From NCBI GenBank assembly GCA_009767595.1, contig VSDK01012688.1, positions 695,676 through 759,675 of the forward strand: 64,000 nt of DNA, read 5' to 3'. The position numbers were made by a program, and so were the translations under genes. Below, in pieces: positions 1 through 11,300 of this stretch. Position 1 is the first letter of the stretch. Each line of letters opens with the position of its first letter. Source of the DNA: Symbiodinium kawagutii (lineage: Eukaryota; Sar; Dinophyceae; Suessiales; Symbiodiniaceae). The notes under the pieces are model-generated. The model had not been told where the DNA came from. It ran no database searches and saw nothing but the letters and a program-made list of their open reading frames with translations.

Positions 1-373
1 CAGTCAAGGACTGTGAGGGTATTTTGATCCCTGCTGAGATCAGCAATCGCAGCAGGGTGTGTTGGTACGTCCCTTCTCTGGCCTTCGCAGAGTGGTACCC
101 CCAGTTTTCAATTGGTCCGACAACTAATGCACTTACAGGCTAGCCACATCTACTACAAGCATTAGTGTATAGTTCATCCAGTCATAGCCTGCTAACCACC
201 ACAACGCTGGTTGTACAATCAAACTGCTGGTAGATAGTCACCCGTTATCGTTCTGTGAGCAGCTACTTGACAGACAACTGGTTGATCCCATATTCCTGGT
301 TCTGACTGGGACTACCGAAACTTGCATTCTGAAACGAGTTCACCTGGCAAGGGGAAGCCCCTTGCCATTGCAG

Positions 374-475
374 GACTTCTCATGGGAAGCCCACGACATC
401 TTCCAGGGCGAAACGGCCCGGAACTTGCGGCAGCGGGGGCTCAAAGGTGGGGACATGTGGGGGGCGGCGGGAGAG
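374..475 (+). CDS. Candidate internal exon
   Basis: 102 nt, exactly 34 codons with both junctions in phase 0: acceptor TTGCCATTGCAG|G, donor GAG|GTGAGG. It reads DFSWEAHDIFQGETARNLRQ then RGLKGGDMWGAAGE. It is GC-rich relative to its surroundings. No family is recognised; adjacent exons were not found. Confidence 0.3.
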
Positions 476-749
476 GTGAGGCCCAGTTGCTACCAGCTGC
501 CATCAGCAATTCGCTACGGTCATGGCCATGGACGACTTATCATTACGGACCAAGGGCTCTTGTTGATTATCAATCATTCACTGGTAAATCATGTATTGCA
601 AGGGTCGATGTCATTTAAACATACTTAAACAGCAAACATCCAAAGAAGAAAGAATCATTTGACGACCATAGCTCTTCGTGGCAGACCGTTTTCCACATGC
701 TTTGAGTAGCCTTGCCACTGCTTGTACTGAGTTGCATTCACCATGGTGA

Positions 750-866
750 TATGGATGTTTCTCAAACTAGGGAACCCCCAAAATCGTTGGTTTATATTAC
801 TATAAATATGGTAATAAAAGGATGACTTGGGGGCACCCCTACGACTTGAGAAACCACCATATAGGG
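750..866. mobile_element. MITE-like foldback element, family A
   Basis: Ends ATATGGATGTTTCTCAAA and TTGAGAAACCACCATAT are imperfect inverted repeats; the internal GGGAACCCCCAAAAT and GGATGACTTGGGGG also pair. Flanks read ATAT on both sides. Confidence 0.75.
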
Positions 867-926
867 CTTACAACCCCTCCCTTTCCGGGTTGGTTGCGCT
901 TGCGATGCTCCCCACACCACGTGTAC

Positions 927-1068
927 CGCCAGGTGGTAAGGCCAGCTGACGCATGCTGGAGGACACGTGAGAGCGACTCGCATAGACGTGCTCAACTGGC
1001 AGATCACCGGAAGATGTGTAGCGCCCAGGGTCCTGGCATGGCTCACCATGGTGAGGGTAGCTGAACCC
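927..1068 (-). CDS. Candidate internal exon, minus strand
   Basis: Acceptor AAGGTTGCAG|G and donor CTGGCG|GTACAC on the minus strand. One frame reads GFSYPHHGEPCQDPGRYTSS then GDLPVEHVYASRSHVSSSM. A second frame is also open, so the frame is uncertain. The flank at 850-866 is the end of a family A element. Confidence 0.25.
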
Positions 1069-1438
1069 CTGCAACCTTGGTGAATGTAGCCCAGGTAAGA
1101 GCAGCAACCATCCAACAAAACAGTACTATCACTATCCACTGGTCGGGCTTGATGCAGGGGAACATGGGGTCCTGAAACCAGGTATCTCCATTTGTGAGGC
1201 AAGTAGAAAATTGACAACATCCACCTGTATGATAATCTTTTGGAGACATATGGTGTCTGCTGCTTGGGTGATCATGAAGCAAAGCGAATGAAATGTGCTG
1301 GATGCCCAGGAGAGTGTCTTCAATTGACAAATCCATTGTCAACCATGAAGGATTTGCTTGAACACAGTCAGCCCTTGATGTGTAGCACAGACACTTGTTT
1401 AGTGCAAATACGTGTCTGGTGCATACGTATATACCGAT

Positions 1439-1560
1439 ATGGCAGTGGGTCAAAACCCTGTACCCCTGGTTCCCCATCATTAACCATTGTTTTCCCTATA
1501 GTTTTGTTGGTTATTCTCCACCATTAGTTGGTTGATTGATATTGATCCATAGCCATATAC
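1439..1560. mobile_element. MITE-like element, family C
   Basis: Begins ATGGCAGTGGGTCAAAACC and ends near GATCCATAGCCATAT; interior CCCCTGGTTCCCCATCATT, ACCATTGTTTTCCCTATAG. Reverse orientation relative to the copy at 28464. Confidence 0.6.
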
Positions 1561-4480
1561 ACGTAAACATGTCAATCAGTGCGTCCCTTCATTGTCCATT
1601 ACCGGTTTTTTTTTGGACCGTTTGTACCACCAGTTCCGTGCTGTCATCCATTGCGGGGCTCTCAGAATGTTCCTTCCGAGTTTCGAAGGCTTTAAAGGTG
1701 AGCATTGGTCAAACCACATCTGTCCGTGAGCCTATTCTGTGCACAAGGATGATTGTAACTCACAGATTGGAATGGAGGGATTGACCGTATCAAAAGCAAC
1801 CACTGTGGATGAATGGTAAATTTTAGAAAAGGTTTGTGTCTTGAGATGGAGGGTTGAAGACATCTACTTGGGCAGAGCAGATGGATAGCCTTTGTCTATG
1901 CACACCCAGCAGTACGCTGGAACATTTCAGAAATGCAGGCGTACTTGTTGCTATGCCCAAGAAGCCTGCCAAGGGCATCGGTCATTGAGTCTTGCGTTCT
2001 TTCCTGTTTCGATCACAATGCCACATTTTGGTTCTTGGGCCTTGGCCTGTGCCCTACCCAAGGATTTTCAGGGAAGATTTAAGTGCTCCCTGTTAGGAAC
2101 CGCCAAAACTCGAAAAGGGAGTCGTCTGAAAGAGGGACGATTTCCTCCCGGCCAAACTGCAAGAAGAACAGTTGAGCCACTGAAAAAGAAAGAAACACAA
2201 AGACTCCGACTTTGTCATATGGTACAGTTTCATAATCTAAACCCCAGGAGGCATTGGTTTCACTGTACTTGTTCTTGTTTCCTACCACCAGTTTTGATCC
2301 CTATTATAATTATCTAATCACTCTGAATTGAAAGGGGGTGGTCAAAACAGTCAAAACCATCATATGTGATAAATAGTAGATGTGATAGGCATATGATATT
2401 ACATTGCAATATCCTGTTACATTATCTTACATAATCCACTCAAGAGAGTATGTGCTTTACCCCTATGTCACTAAACCTACCATAACGTGTCCATAACATA
2501 CATATCTATACACATACACATGCATATACGTTATACACACAATACACACAAATATGATCAAATCCGTGCACGCACTTTATATACATAAAGATATAATATC
2601 AAATATGTACACAAAGAACAAGAAAGGGGAGAAAGAGAGAGAGAGTTGGCTCCAATGTATTTCACTATCCTGGAAATGGACTAGTGACTAGTTGAGCCCG
2701 AGGCCGCGACAGGTTCAACCAATTTGGGAATGATAAGCCCGGGGCTGGTCTACGAATGTGAGGGCTGGTCTAACCATTGCAGGGCTGGTACCTTCGTGTG
2801 GAGATGGTTGATCGCTTCGACAGAAAAGATAGAAAGAGCAACACTGCTGATGTGCTAGTTGTATCTTGCTGCGATATCAAGCTGCGGTATGTGCTACTCA
2901 ATCAAGCTGCGGTCTGCTTCATTGCTACTCATACTACTTATATCCCTAGTGTGGCAAACCGTAACCCACCAGCAATCATCATGAAGGTTCTAGCAGCTGA
3001 TCATATTCAGTTGCTTTATCACCTGGTCATCACCCTTTGATCATTTGATCGTCATGTTTCTTGGCCTTCGGCCAAGTGGTGGTTGTTCAACCAGGCGGTG
3101 GTACTGGTGTTGAAATGGCCGTGAGTCGCTTGTTATCGCCAACCCACTGAGCTGTTCGGTAGCTGTTGGGGGTCACCTTGGTAGCTGCTGGATGAGATAG
3201 GCTCAGCAAGTGAACGAACCCCGAGTTCACCGCGACCTCATCATGACTGTCATGCCCAAATGATGCACATGGCTCCATGGCGCAGTTCAGCTTGCTGCGG
3301 AACACCATGGAACGTTGCGCCTTGGAGGCGGGTACTGGAGAGGTGAACTGGGAACTGCTGAACCCCCTGGCTGTGGGGGAACCTTCTTGGGAAGTTCTTA
3401 GCTTTGCAAATCAGTTGTGGTTGGCAAATGGTTCATGTTCATGTTCGACAAATTCAAATAACAGTTCAGCTTGCCAGTTGATGTCGTTGCACTTTGTTCT
3501 TCAATCGCAGCTCATGTGTTGTTGATATTTGTTGATGTTCTTGTTGTTGTTCTTGAGTTGTTGTCAATTTTCTTGACCGTTGATCGCGGTGGTTCTGCTG
3601 TTCAACCTTCCAAGTCGCTCATGGCCACCAGTAGTTCTATGAGTTTGTTGGGGAGTGATTTAACTCATAGGAATGGTTCATTACCCATGACTCAATGGAT
3701 AGCAATGGGAGATCCGCATCAACGTGGTAAATCACCAGCTGTTGGAAGTCTTCGACACCTCCAGGAGGGCGTGACTGCTTCGCACCACTGGTGAATTCCA
3801 CAGATGAAATTGCGCATTTTTGGGGAGCTGTTTGCTGCTGGTTGCCGCTGGTTGCTGCTGTTTGCTGCTGGTTGCTGCTGGTTGCTGCTGGTTGCTGCTG
3901 GTTGCTGCTGGTTGGGATGGAAACGCTACGAATTTCTGCTCCTGGAAACACGGCGAACTCAACCATTCAACTCTCATGAAACCCTTCAGTGCTTCGGGGC
4001 GACATGGCAACAACAACATGGTCAGCCCCTGTCTGTAGGGGGGGTGCACCTGTAGGGGGGAACAGCTGTATCCCATGGTCGCACCAACGTGGGGTACAGC
4101 CCTCATCCCGTTGAGGCTTGGCGGTCCAAGGCGCTACGGGAGATGCACCGACCCTTCAGCACTAGTTGGGTTGGCAGATCCAGCAAGCCACCTTGAGTTT
4201 AAGCATAAATAGGTGGTCAGGTGCCATGTAAAAATCTAGGGGGTCAGATATAAATGTATTTAAATATGGATCTACCAGTAGAAGGTGATTGGAAACGAGT
4301 TCATCCGACTGCAGTAATGCCGGTTTTGTGACCTGGTCCTTGGGGGGTATTTCGTCAGCGAGCATTCTGCAGCATGCTACATGGATTTCCTAACCCGTCG
4401 ATGTTGCTCGACAAGCCATCTTGCAAAAAGTCTGCGAGGGATTTGAGAACCCTAAACAAATTACTGTAGCCATCATTTAC
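1561..4480. other. Non-coding stretch
   Basis: TA/CA-rich low complexity at 2480-2610, GA run near 2633, the decamer array at 3831-3914. Long frames on the two strands (1892-2317, 3732-4106) overlap each other and show no exon-like boundaries. Confidence 0.5.
3831..3914 (+). repeat. Tandem decamer TTGCTGCTGG
   Basis: About eight copies of a 10-bp unit with few substitutions. All frames are open, so the apparent ORFs here are low-complexity artefacts. Confidence 0.9.
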
Positions 4481-4623
4481 CTTTTTTTGGTGGCACATGA
4501 GCATCGCTGGTGGATGCTGGGAGCACCAAAGTCGGTGAGTGGTTGGCACTGCCGCAGGCGCATCGACCTGAAGATGTGGCGACCTTGGAGCAGGGCATGG
4601 GACACATGCAGGGCTCCCCTCGC
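4481..4623 (-). CDS. Candidate internal exon, minus strand, Cys-rich
   Basis: Acceptor GATGCCAG|G and donor AAAAAG|GTAAAT. It reads RGEPCMCPMPCSKVATSSGR then CACGSANHSPTLVLPASTSD. Cysteines cluster (CxC, C, CxC), but no standard zinc motif is complete. The open frame extends further on both sides (4473-4979). Confidence 0.28.
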
Positions 4624-6374
4624 CTGGCATCAGCCACTTGGGAGGCGTCTATGGGTGTACCAAGGGGTTCATTCATATGATACTTGTTCAGTAACTTACA
4701 AGGGGAACCAGAAGATTCCGCTGGATGTATCTCAAGTGAACAAGTCAACATGGATGCAAACATTCCATTCATGTAGTCCTTTGTCATAGGTTTCTTTACG
4801 CACGAGGGTCGCTTCACAGGACAACTTTGACACCTGGCAGATAAAAAGCTGAGATAAGATGAGAATGGTGGACACTTACGGATTTGTTGGTGGACACTTG
4901 TTTTTAGAAGTGCACCGCCAAAACGACGTTGATAGACTATCATTGATAGATTAAATGCCATGAGCCACCAGCCCCTCATTTGCCATCAAATCAGGTCTGG
5001 TTTCTTGAGCAATGGAAGCCTTAGTCAAAAACCGCATTTGTCTATGCGTTGTTGTGGTCTGTTTGTTGGACTGGCCGGCGAAAACGGGAGGGGAGCTTTG
5101 ATTCCAACCTACTCCACAACCATTGTGGGAATTGCAAGGTTCGCGAACCAGCATGAAGTGTGGTTGGTTATCATCCCTTGTTCTCAACCGCCACTATCCA
5201 ACTGTTATACTTAGTCAATCACGGTGTGCTGGTAAGCAACGGGACAGGATGCTTGATAATGATTAAGGATGCTTACTAAACTTGCTAAATGTTACTAATG
5301 GTTAAGATTTGCTACTGTACTCAACCTTAACTGACAATGCATTCACCAAAAAAATCACCCTGAACTCGGTGTTGGTTCACTAGGAATTCACCACCAGAAA
5401 CGTTCATCTAAAAACGTCAGTTCCAACGGTAGGCAGCGCCACAGTAGTTCCTGTGCTCAGGCAGTTGCCTTGTTGAGTGCTTGGGGAAGGCGGATGGTGA
5501 ATGGTTGGTTGATGGTGAGGATGGTGCGGCCTTAAGGCTGGGGTGAATGGTTTAATGGTTGGTGACTCTTAGTGATTGTTAATGATTGGTGAATGGTTTA
5601 TTGATTAGTGATGGCTTATTTTTCGTTTGTGATTGCCGATTTTCGTTATTTTTTCTGTTCAGCGGTTAGTCAATGGTCGATGAAGCTCAATTAACTGATG
5701 GTGGATAGAATCCTCGCTGCTTCACAGCGATTTTTTCAAATCTAGTTCATGAGAATTCGAAAACAAAGGCTGGATTACATGAATAGGTCTTTGACACTGC
5801 TGATGTGATCGCGCAATGAAAACGGCTGACATCTACGAGAAATGAATGTCCCTGTAGATATCAGAAATTCGGGGCTTTCGGAAGACCTGTATGTCAGAAT
5901 CCTGTATATATAGATATTCATTCACATAATTGTGCAACTAAACAATCGAACATTCAGTGAATTTGTGAGAAAGGCTAGGAATAGATCAAGTTGTGTAGGA
6001 TGTGATGTACTAGTTTGGATCATCATGTTTTGGTTCAGTTCCCCTTAGATCTCCAAGTACTGGCGTGCCCATAAATATTGGTTGACCTTACTCAACTACC
6101 CTTAATACGCTGATACCAATGAGTTTCCTCTTTTCTTGGCTGGGACTCAAACCTGATATCAAACATGAAGAACCTAAGGTCGCCTAAGGTTGAGGTTAAG
6201 AAAGAACCTGGGCCCGGTATGAACCTACCAAGCCCGAAGGAATCATCTGTTCCCTTGAACCGAGTGAGTTGCCCCGATGGCGTTCCGGAGGTTGCAGGCG
6301 CTACACGTGGGAGCTATTGAGGTCGGGATCACAGGGCGACTTGAAGCTGCCAAGTTGGGATCCAGTGGTTTTGC
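4624..6374. other. Upstream flank of the LINE
   Basis: Degenerate TGGTTAATGATTGGTGAATG-type repeats (5440-5640). No gene seen. Confidence 0.5.
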
Positions 6375-6393
6375 TGATGCTTACTAGGATGAT
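6375..6393 (+). repeat. Left arm of the palindromic insertion target
   Basis: This 19-nt arm (starting TGATGCTTACTAGG) is the exact reverse complement of 16460-16478. In the pre-insertion site the two arms would enclose a 14-nt spacer containing TTGGCGAA. The LINE is inserted at this spacer. Confidence 0.85.
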
Positions 6394-6405
6394 CATATTG
6401 GCGAA
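6390..6405 (+). repeat. Left target site duplication of the LINE
   Basis: The 16-bp word TGATCATATTGGCGAA is repeated exactly at 16442-16457. The bases outside the match differ on both sides (6389 A versus 16441 G, 6406 G versus 16458 T), so the duplication is exactly 16 bp and fixes both element ends. Confidence 0.9.
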
Positions 6406-6488
6406 GTGTCGGCCCAATTCACCTACCAGCGGTGCACTGGTACTTTCGAAAGGTTGGGCGGGGTGTTTCATCTCGTTGCTGTTTTGCC
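6406..6488 (+). promoter_or_regulatory. 5' leader of the LINE
   Basis: 83 nt between the left duplication and the first ATG of the methyltransferase ORF. No promoter element could be identified. The methyltransferase frame is open back to a TGA at 6390-6392, which lies in the target DNA, so a non-ATG start or a longer N-terminus in other copies remains possible. Confidence 0.5.
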
Positions 6489-8381
6489 ATGGCATTCACC
6501 TGGGAGCCTCATTTTCGGGAGTGCTTTGATGGCCAGACCATTTCCATCAGAGCAACTTTGATTGCCAAGGGTGCCACCAAGGTCTTCTTCAAGACTGACA
6601 TTTTTGGCCAACCGTTTTTTGCTGATGCGGGACATTTTTCTGACATTGAACGGTACAATCTTTTGGGGGTGACCATTCATCGCAGACAAGGAGTTTTCTG
6701 GATTGACTACCCGAGTAGTGCTACAATCATCTCCAGACCAGTGCCGTCTCTGGACTCACTGACAGTCGTGGAGACCTGCGCAGGACTGGGAGCCATGGGT
6801 CATGGGTACACCTTTTGTGGAGCAGAGACGGTTGCATACAATGAACTGAATCCTAGATATGCACAGTGTTTGCGGAATCAATTTGCCAAGCCAGTCATCA
6901 CCGGAGACATGAATGACACACAGGTTCTATCCGATGTTCTCAAGCATGTTCCCTTCGCATCCATTTTGAGCAGTGGAGTAGCATGCCAACCATTTTCCCA
7001 GCTCGGCGACCAACAAGCTGAGAGGGATTCCAGATCGACCAGTTTGACAGGCACTTTGAACATGGCCTACCATCTCGAGCCAATTTGGATCATCTTGGAA
7101 TGCACAAAGGAAATCAAGCAGAGCGAATGGGCCCAAGGTATCCTGAGTTCATTCTGCCAACATGCACATTATGTCATGTCACAGCAGATCCTCGACCTTC
7201 ACCACCTATGGCCAGGTCATCGCACACGGTGGTGGGCGGTCCTCACCAAGGTTGGGTATCAGCCGCCGGAACTCCAGCCATTGCCTGCCCTTCCATTTGA
7301 TCCATGCATCGTGCATTTGACTCCCAGCATGCTCCATTTGGACCCTGAAACGTTGTCCTTCTTGGAATTGGATGAGGATGAATTGGTTGGCTTTAATAGC
7401 AGTGATCCCCGGGGAATCTCCAAGCATTACCTCAACACTTTCGCTAGCATGCCCACTGCTACCCATTCATGGGGTAGCCAGCTTCGTCAGTGCGACTGTG
7501 GATGTAGGTCCAGAGGCTTTTCAAGCATCCGACTAGAGCAAAGAGGCCTCTACGGCCAGCTGATGCCATTGGGAGAGGACACATCAGGTTCGAGGTACAC
7601 AGGTCCAAGAGCACGCCATCTCCATGCACGTGAAGTCGCCCTGTGGTCTGGCCTTGACCCCAGGTTCCTGCAGTGCAAGCATCCGGCACTTTCGAGGCTG
7701 GAACTGTCAGGTGTAGGACAATTGGCATCGCCAATTCAGTCGGGCTGGATCCTTGCCCAAGCGTTGTCAGCAGCTGGTCATTTGCCACATTTGCCTGATC
7801 CGAAACCACCAATGGATGTGTTACATAACATTTTGGGGGAGCTGTTTGAGGGTCGCAACACTTTGTGGAACCCCCCAAGAGTCACACGGTCCATGCAGAT
7901 TTTTGAGTCAGCCGTTGCAGAGTTGTTTTGTCCATCTGATGAACCTTCGCTTCAGCTCGATCAACTCATCCTTGCGGAAATCCAGTCATGGGACAATGCT
8001 GATACATCACTGCATCGCGCCCCCAATGAACAAAGTAGTCTTCGAGTGATCCCCGCCCCTGTTTTCCAACCCCAACGGAACGTGTTCCCCGTTGAGGTTC
8101 ATTTGGAGGGTGACAGGCAAGCCGATGGGAAGCCAGTCCCTGAACTTTGCTTCCCCGTTGCACATGCATCTGGAGCATCTGAGGTCACAGGTCAGGTCCA
8201 TGAGAAGGGCATGCATGAAGCCTCGCCCTGCTTCGAAGGCCCTTCCCGACCCCCCTCGTGCAATGCCAGCTCCAAGCACTGCCGTGCTGGACGGCCCCTC
8301 CCCAGGTCAGGTCCCACAGGTCACTGGGCCAGGTCCCCTTGCCATCGAGGACCATGTTGCACATGGTGTTTCCACAGATGA
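6489..8381 (+). CDS. Retrotransposon-encoded C5-cytosine DNA methyltransferase
   Basis: 630 aa from the first ATG. The domain spans about residues 90-430. Motif I (SAM binding) is ETCAGLGAMGHG from residue 95. Motif IV with the catalytic cysteine is GVACQPFS (Cys166). Motif VI is LECT (Glu204). Motif VIII is HRTRW (Arg245, Arg247). An REVALWSGLDPRF segment near residue 378 and GVGQLASPIQ near residue 408 match motifs IX and X. The catalytic Cys and Glu are kept, but the usual PCQ is ACQ and ENV is ECT. The expected product transfers methyl from SAM to C5 of cytosine in DNA. The variable segment between motifs VIII and IX (about 250-375) would recognise the target. The C-terminal 200 residues are unassigned. 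The last 257 nt overlap the next ORF in another frame. Retrotransposon methyltransferases of this kind have been reported to methylate CG sites de novo; activity here is inferred. Confidence 0.9.
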   Translation: MAFTWEPHFRECFDGQTISIRATLIAKGATKVFFKTDIFGQPFFADAGHFSDIERYNLLGVTIHRRQGVFWIDYPSSATIISRPVPSLDSLTVVETCAGLGAMGHGYTFCGAETVAYNELNPRYAQCLRNQFAKPVITGDMNDTQVLSDVLKHVPFASILSSGVACQPFSQLGDQQAERDSRSTSLTGTLNMAYHLEPIWIILECTKEIKQSEWAQGILSSFCQHAHYVMSQQILDLHHLWPGHRTRWWAVLTKVGYQPPELQPLPALPFDPCIVHLTPSMLHLDPETLSFLELDEDELVGFNSSDPRGISKHYLNTFASMPTATHSWGSQLRQCDCGCRSRGFSSIRLEQRGLYGQLMPLGEDTSGSRYTGPRARHLHAREVALWSGLDPRFLQCKHPALSRLELSGVGQLASPIQSGWILAQALSAAGHLPHLPDPKPPMDVLHNILGELFEGRNTLWNPPRVTRSMQIFESAVAELFCPSDEPSLQLDQLILAEIQSWDNADTSLHRAPNEQSSLRVIPAPVFQPQRNVFPVEVHLEGDRQADGKPVPELCFPVAHASGASEVTGQVHEKGMHEASPCFEGPSRPPSCNASSKHCRAGRPLPRSGPTGHWARSPCHRGPCCTWCFHR

Positions 8382-11300
8382 GACTGACTCAGAGGACTCA
8401 CCATCTCATCCTACGGTGAACCAAGTAGATCCTCATGAGTCCACTGGGCCAGTAGACTTGCAAGGCACCCAGGTCTCACCAGTGTATTCCAGTACAGGTG
8501 GTATCATGTCCTTTGCAGTGCAAGTGTCCGAATCCAAACGCATCCGAGTAGAGAGCAGTGTCGTCATCAGCCCAACAGCACCATGGACACAACTCCCTGC
8601 AAGCAGTGCAGCCCCTTCCCCATGCCCGGAGGGGATTCCGAAGCCAGTCGAAACATGCAGTGAGGAGCCCTCTGAAGCAACCGAAGAAACAGAACTGCTT
8701 GCAATCGAGGACATTCAACCCCAAGTTGACCAGGACCAACCACAAGACCAAGCCATCGAGCCTAAGTTTACCCGCCATTGGGTAAGGGTATGCACGGACC
8801 AAGACAACTTTCAATGTCATTGGATCCCAACACAACTGACCAGCACGGTTGGACAACTAGTGTGTGCAGAAGCCGATCTCCAAGACCAAGGCCTCATGAA
8901 GGCAGTTGATGCCATGGGTAATCTGGTCCCGCCCTCCTGCCCTGTGCAAGATGGTGAGATCTATCAGATTGTTCCAGTTGCCTCCGAAAGAGGTCCCGAT
9001 TTCCATGAACCATGCGTCATGACGGTTCAGGAACGTCTTGAGCACCTGTGGGCACAACGTGGGTGGACCTCTAACGATGAGATGGATTTTTATTTGTCCC
9101 AATTGTTCATCTGTGGAGCAGCAGTCACCACTCCTTGCATCGTTTTGCTTTCGGCAGAAGTTTTTCCTACGGTTTTGGATCAGTGGATCACATCCAACCT
9201 TGAAAGAGCAGACCCAGATGCCCACCAACAAGTGTTCACCACCATCCTTTTCGAGGGTCATTGGATACCCATTTGCATGCACATTGATGGCACAGAGATT
9301 GGATTCACCACCTCCCCCGCAGGTGCGACTTTGATGCAAGTTGTCCCAGAAGTCGTTGGTGGCATCTACCCAGTCCATGCGGTTTTCATGGGACAAAAGT
9401 TCGCTCATGATTGTGGTTTCCAATGCATCTCTTGGATCGAGAGCTTGTCATGTGGCTCACCGGTAGCTACCATGTGCACTCCCAAGCAGGCCACCACATA
9501 CCGGTCTGCTTATGAGTACCACTTGAGGTCAAGCAATTCCCACACGGAGTTCGACTGTTGGTTTGGAGGTGCTAAAGACTCTAAACTCATGGATTCCCTG
9601 AAGACCCTCTTGGAACAACACGGAGTTGCCACGGGCCGAGTTCATGCTTGTGCAGACATGCTGGTTTCAACCTTGGGATTGCAAAGTGTGGCCAACGCTT
9701 TGGCTTCCCCTCGGCCGTGGAGAGACCTCAAAGCTCGGGCCAACCAACACAATCCACCTGTGCAAATTGTGATGTCAGATGAGCTCAAACTTGCCATCGA
9801 GAAACGCATTGGAGAAGGCCAGACTTTTGGGAGGAAGCAGAACAAAGTCAAACACGTTCCGAAACAGAAGCCAACCATCAAGCTGACCCCTGATCAGTTG
9901 ATCATTCCAAAGGATATCTTTGTTCAAGAGGATGGGAACCCAGTGAATCAAATCACCATGCAGCAGGTCAACAAGGACTCCAGAGGTATCGCGCTTGCCA
10001 CAGTTGACGAAGCAGCCCCGTTCAGCCAGTTGCGTGAAGCCCTTAGCAAAGAAGGATTGGCTATCATACTGATTGACCATGATGACCCGAGGGTCACACC
10101 CAACTTGACCAGAGTCAAGTTCCCAGCCCATTATAGCGGCACCAATGAGCCAGTGCTTCTCACAGGAGCACTTCTGCAGCTGGGCACCCAGCCTGTGACC
10201 AGACGCATGCCAAAGGACATGACCTCCATTGAAGAGATTCAAACCCATGCCATCCGTATCTTGGTGTATCAAGATCAGTATCCCCACAGTTGGAAATCGT
10301 TCCAAGAGGGTCCAGTGAAACAAGTCCTTGCTCTTGAAATGTTCCAGCATGAAGAAGACCACCAAGTCTTGGATGTGTGGGACCGCCAATGGCTTGACCA
10401 GAATTTCCGTAGGACTTCTCCCTCCGAAGCTTTCTTGTTTGCATTCATGATTCGAGTCACTGATGCCCTGCTATCCAAGATCTTGGAAGCATCCGGAACC
10501 GGGGGGATCTACACGGAACCCAGATCTGCCTGTGGCCGCCAGCCTTCGAGTGAGTTCAGGGTCATCTGGTTACCACGCCGAGGATTCGGGGAAACCAAAC
10601 TTGCCAAGCAAACCACCTCGCAACGATGCTTCCTCGTGCGCAATGGCAACAGGTTCGGCCTCCGGGTATCGGTCACTGATGCTCAGGCAGTACACAAGTT
10701 TCATCGAGACGATGATTACTTAGAAGGATCCAAGCAGACTTTTCGCATTGGCCCATTACCGTGGGGCACCACAAAGAATTCCCTCCAAGCTGTTTTACGA
10801 CAATGGGGCTGGGAAGCTAATGCAGGCCAGCCTCAAGGTCAAGTCCCTGGTGCCCCAGGGGTTTTTTGGACCGCCACTTCGGCCAAACAACCCTCCCACT
10901 GGGTTTTCACGATGTCTCACGGGGACGTGCTCATCACTTGCAAAGATGAGAAGCCTTCCAACCCAGCCATGCCCAAAGCTGTCATCGCATCCGACAAGAC
11001 GTGGAAAGCCATGCAATCCCATACGCCAGCAGCCCCTCGTGCACCCGCCACAGATCCTTGGTTGACATCGGATCCATGGGGCAAACGGTCTCATAGCGAA
11101 GCCAAAACGGTGGATCAGACCAAGCTGTCCCAGATTGAGACCAAACTGATGCAGAAGATCGAGGACCAGTTTGCATCGCGGACCAAGGCGGAGGATGTTG
11201 ACATGGAAGCCTCCCAAAGTGAACGGTTCCAACACCTTGAATCCCAGGTGCGACAGCTCACTGAGAACGTCCAGCAGATGGGTCAGAACCTATCTAGCTT

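Noticed and set aside
3791..4106. Several open frames rich in Leu/Val/Cys or Gln/Ala/Thr
   Set aside because: Products of the TTGCTGCTGG tandem, open in all frames.
4473..4979. 168-codon minus-strand ORF as a full gene
   Set aside because: Only part (4481-4623) has exon-like boundaries and composition; the upstream part lacks support.
6878..7136. Antisense ORFs inside the methyltransferase, ORF1 and ORF2 genes (many along 6.4-16.4 kb)
   Set aside because: Shadows of the long coding frames; no independent start context or motif.
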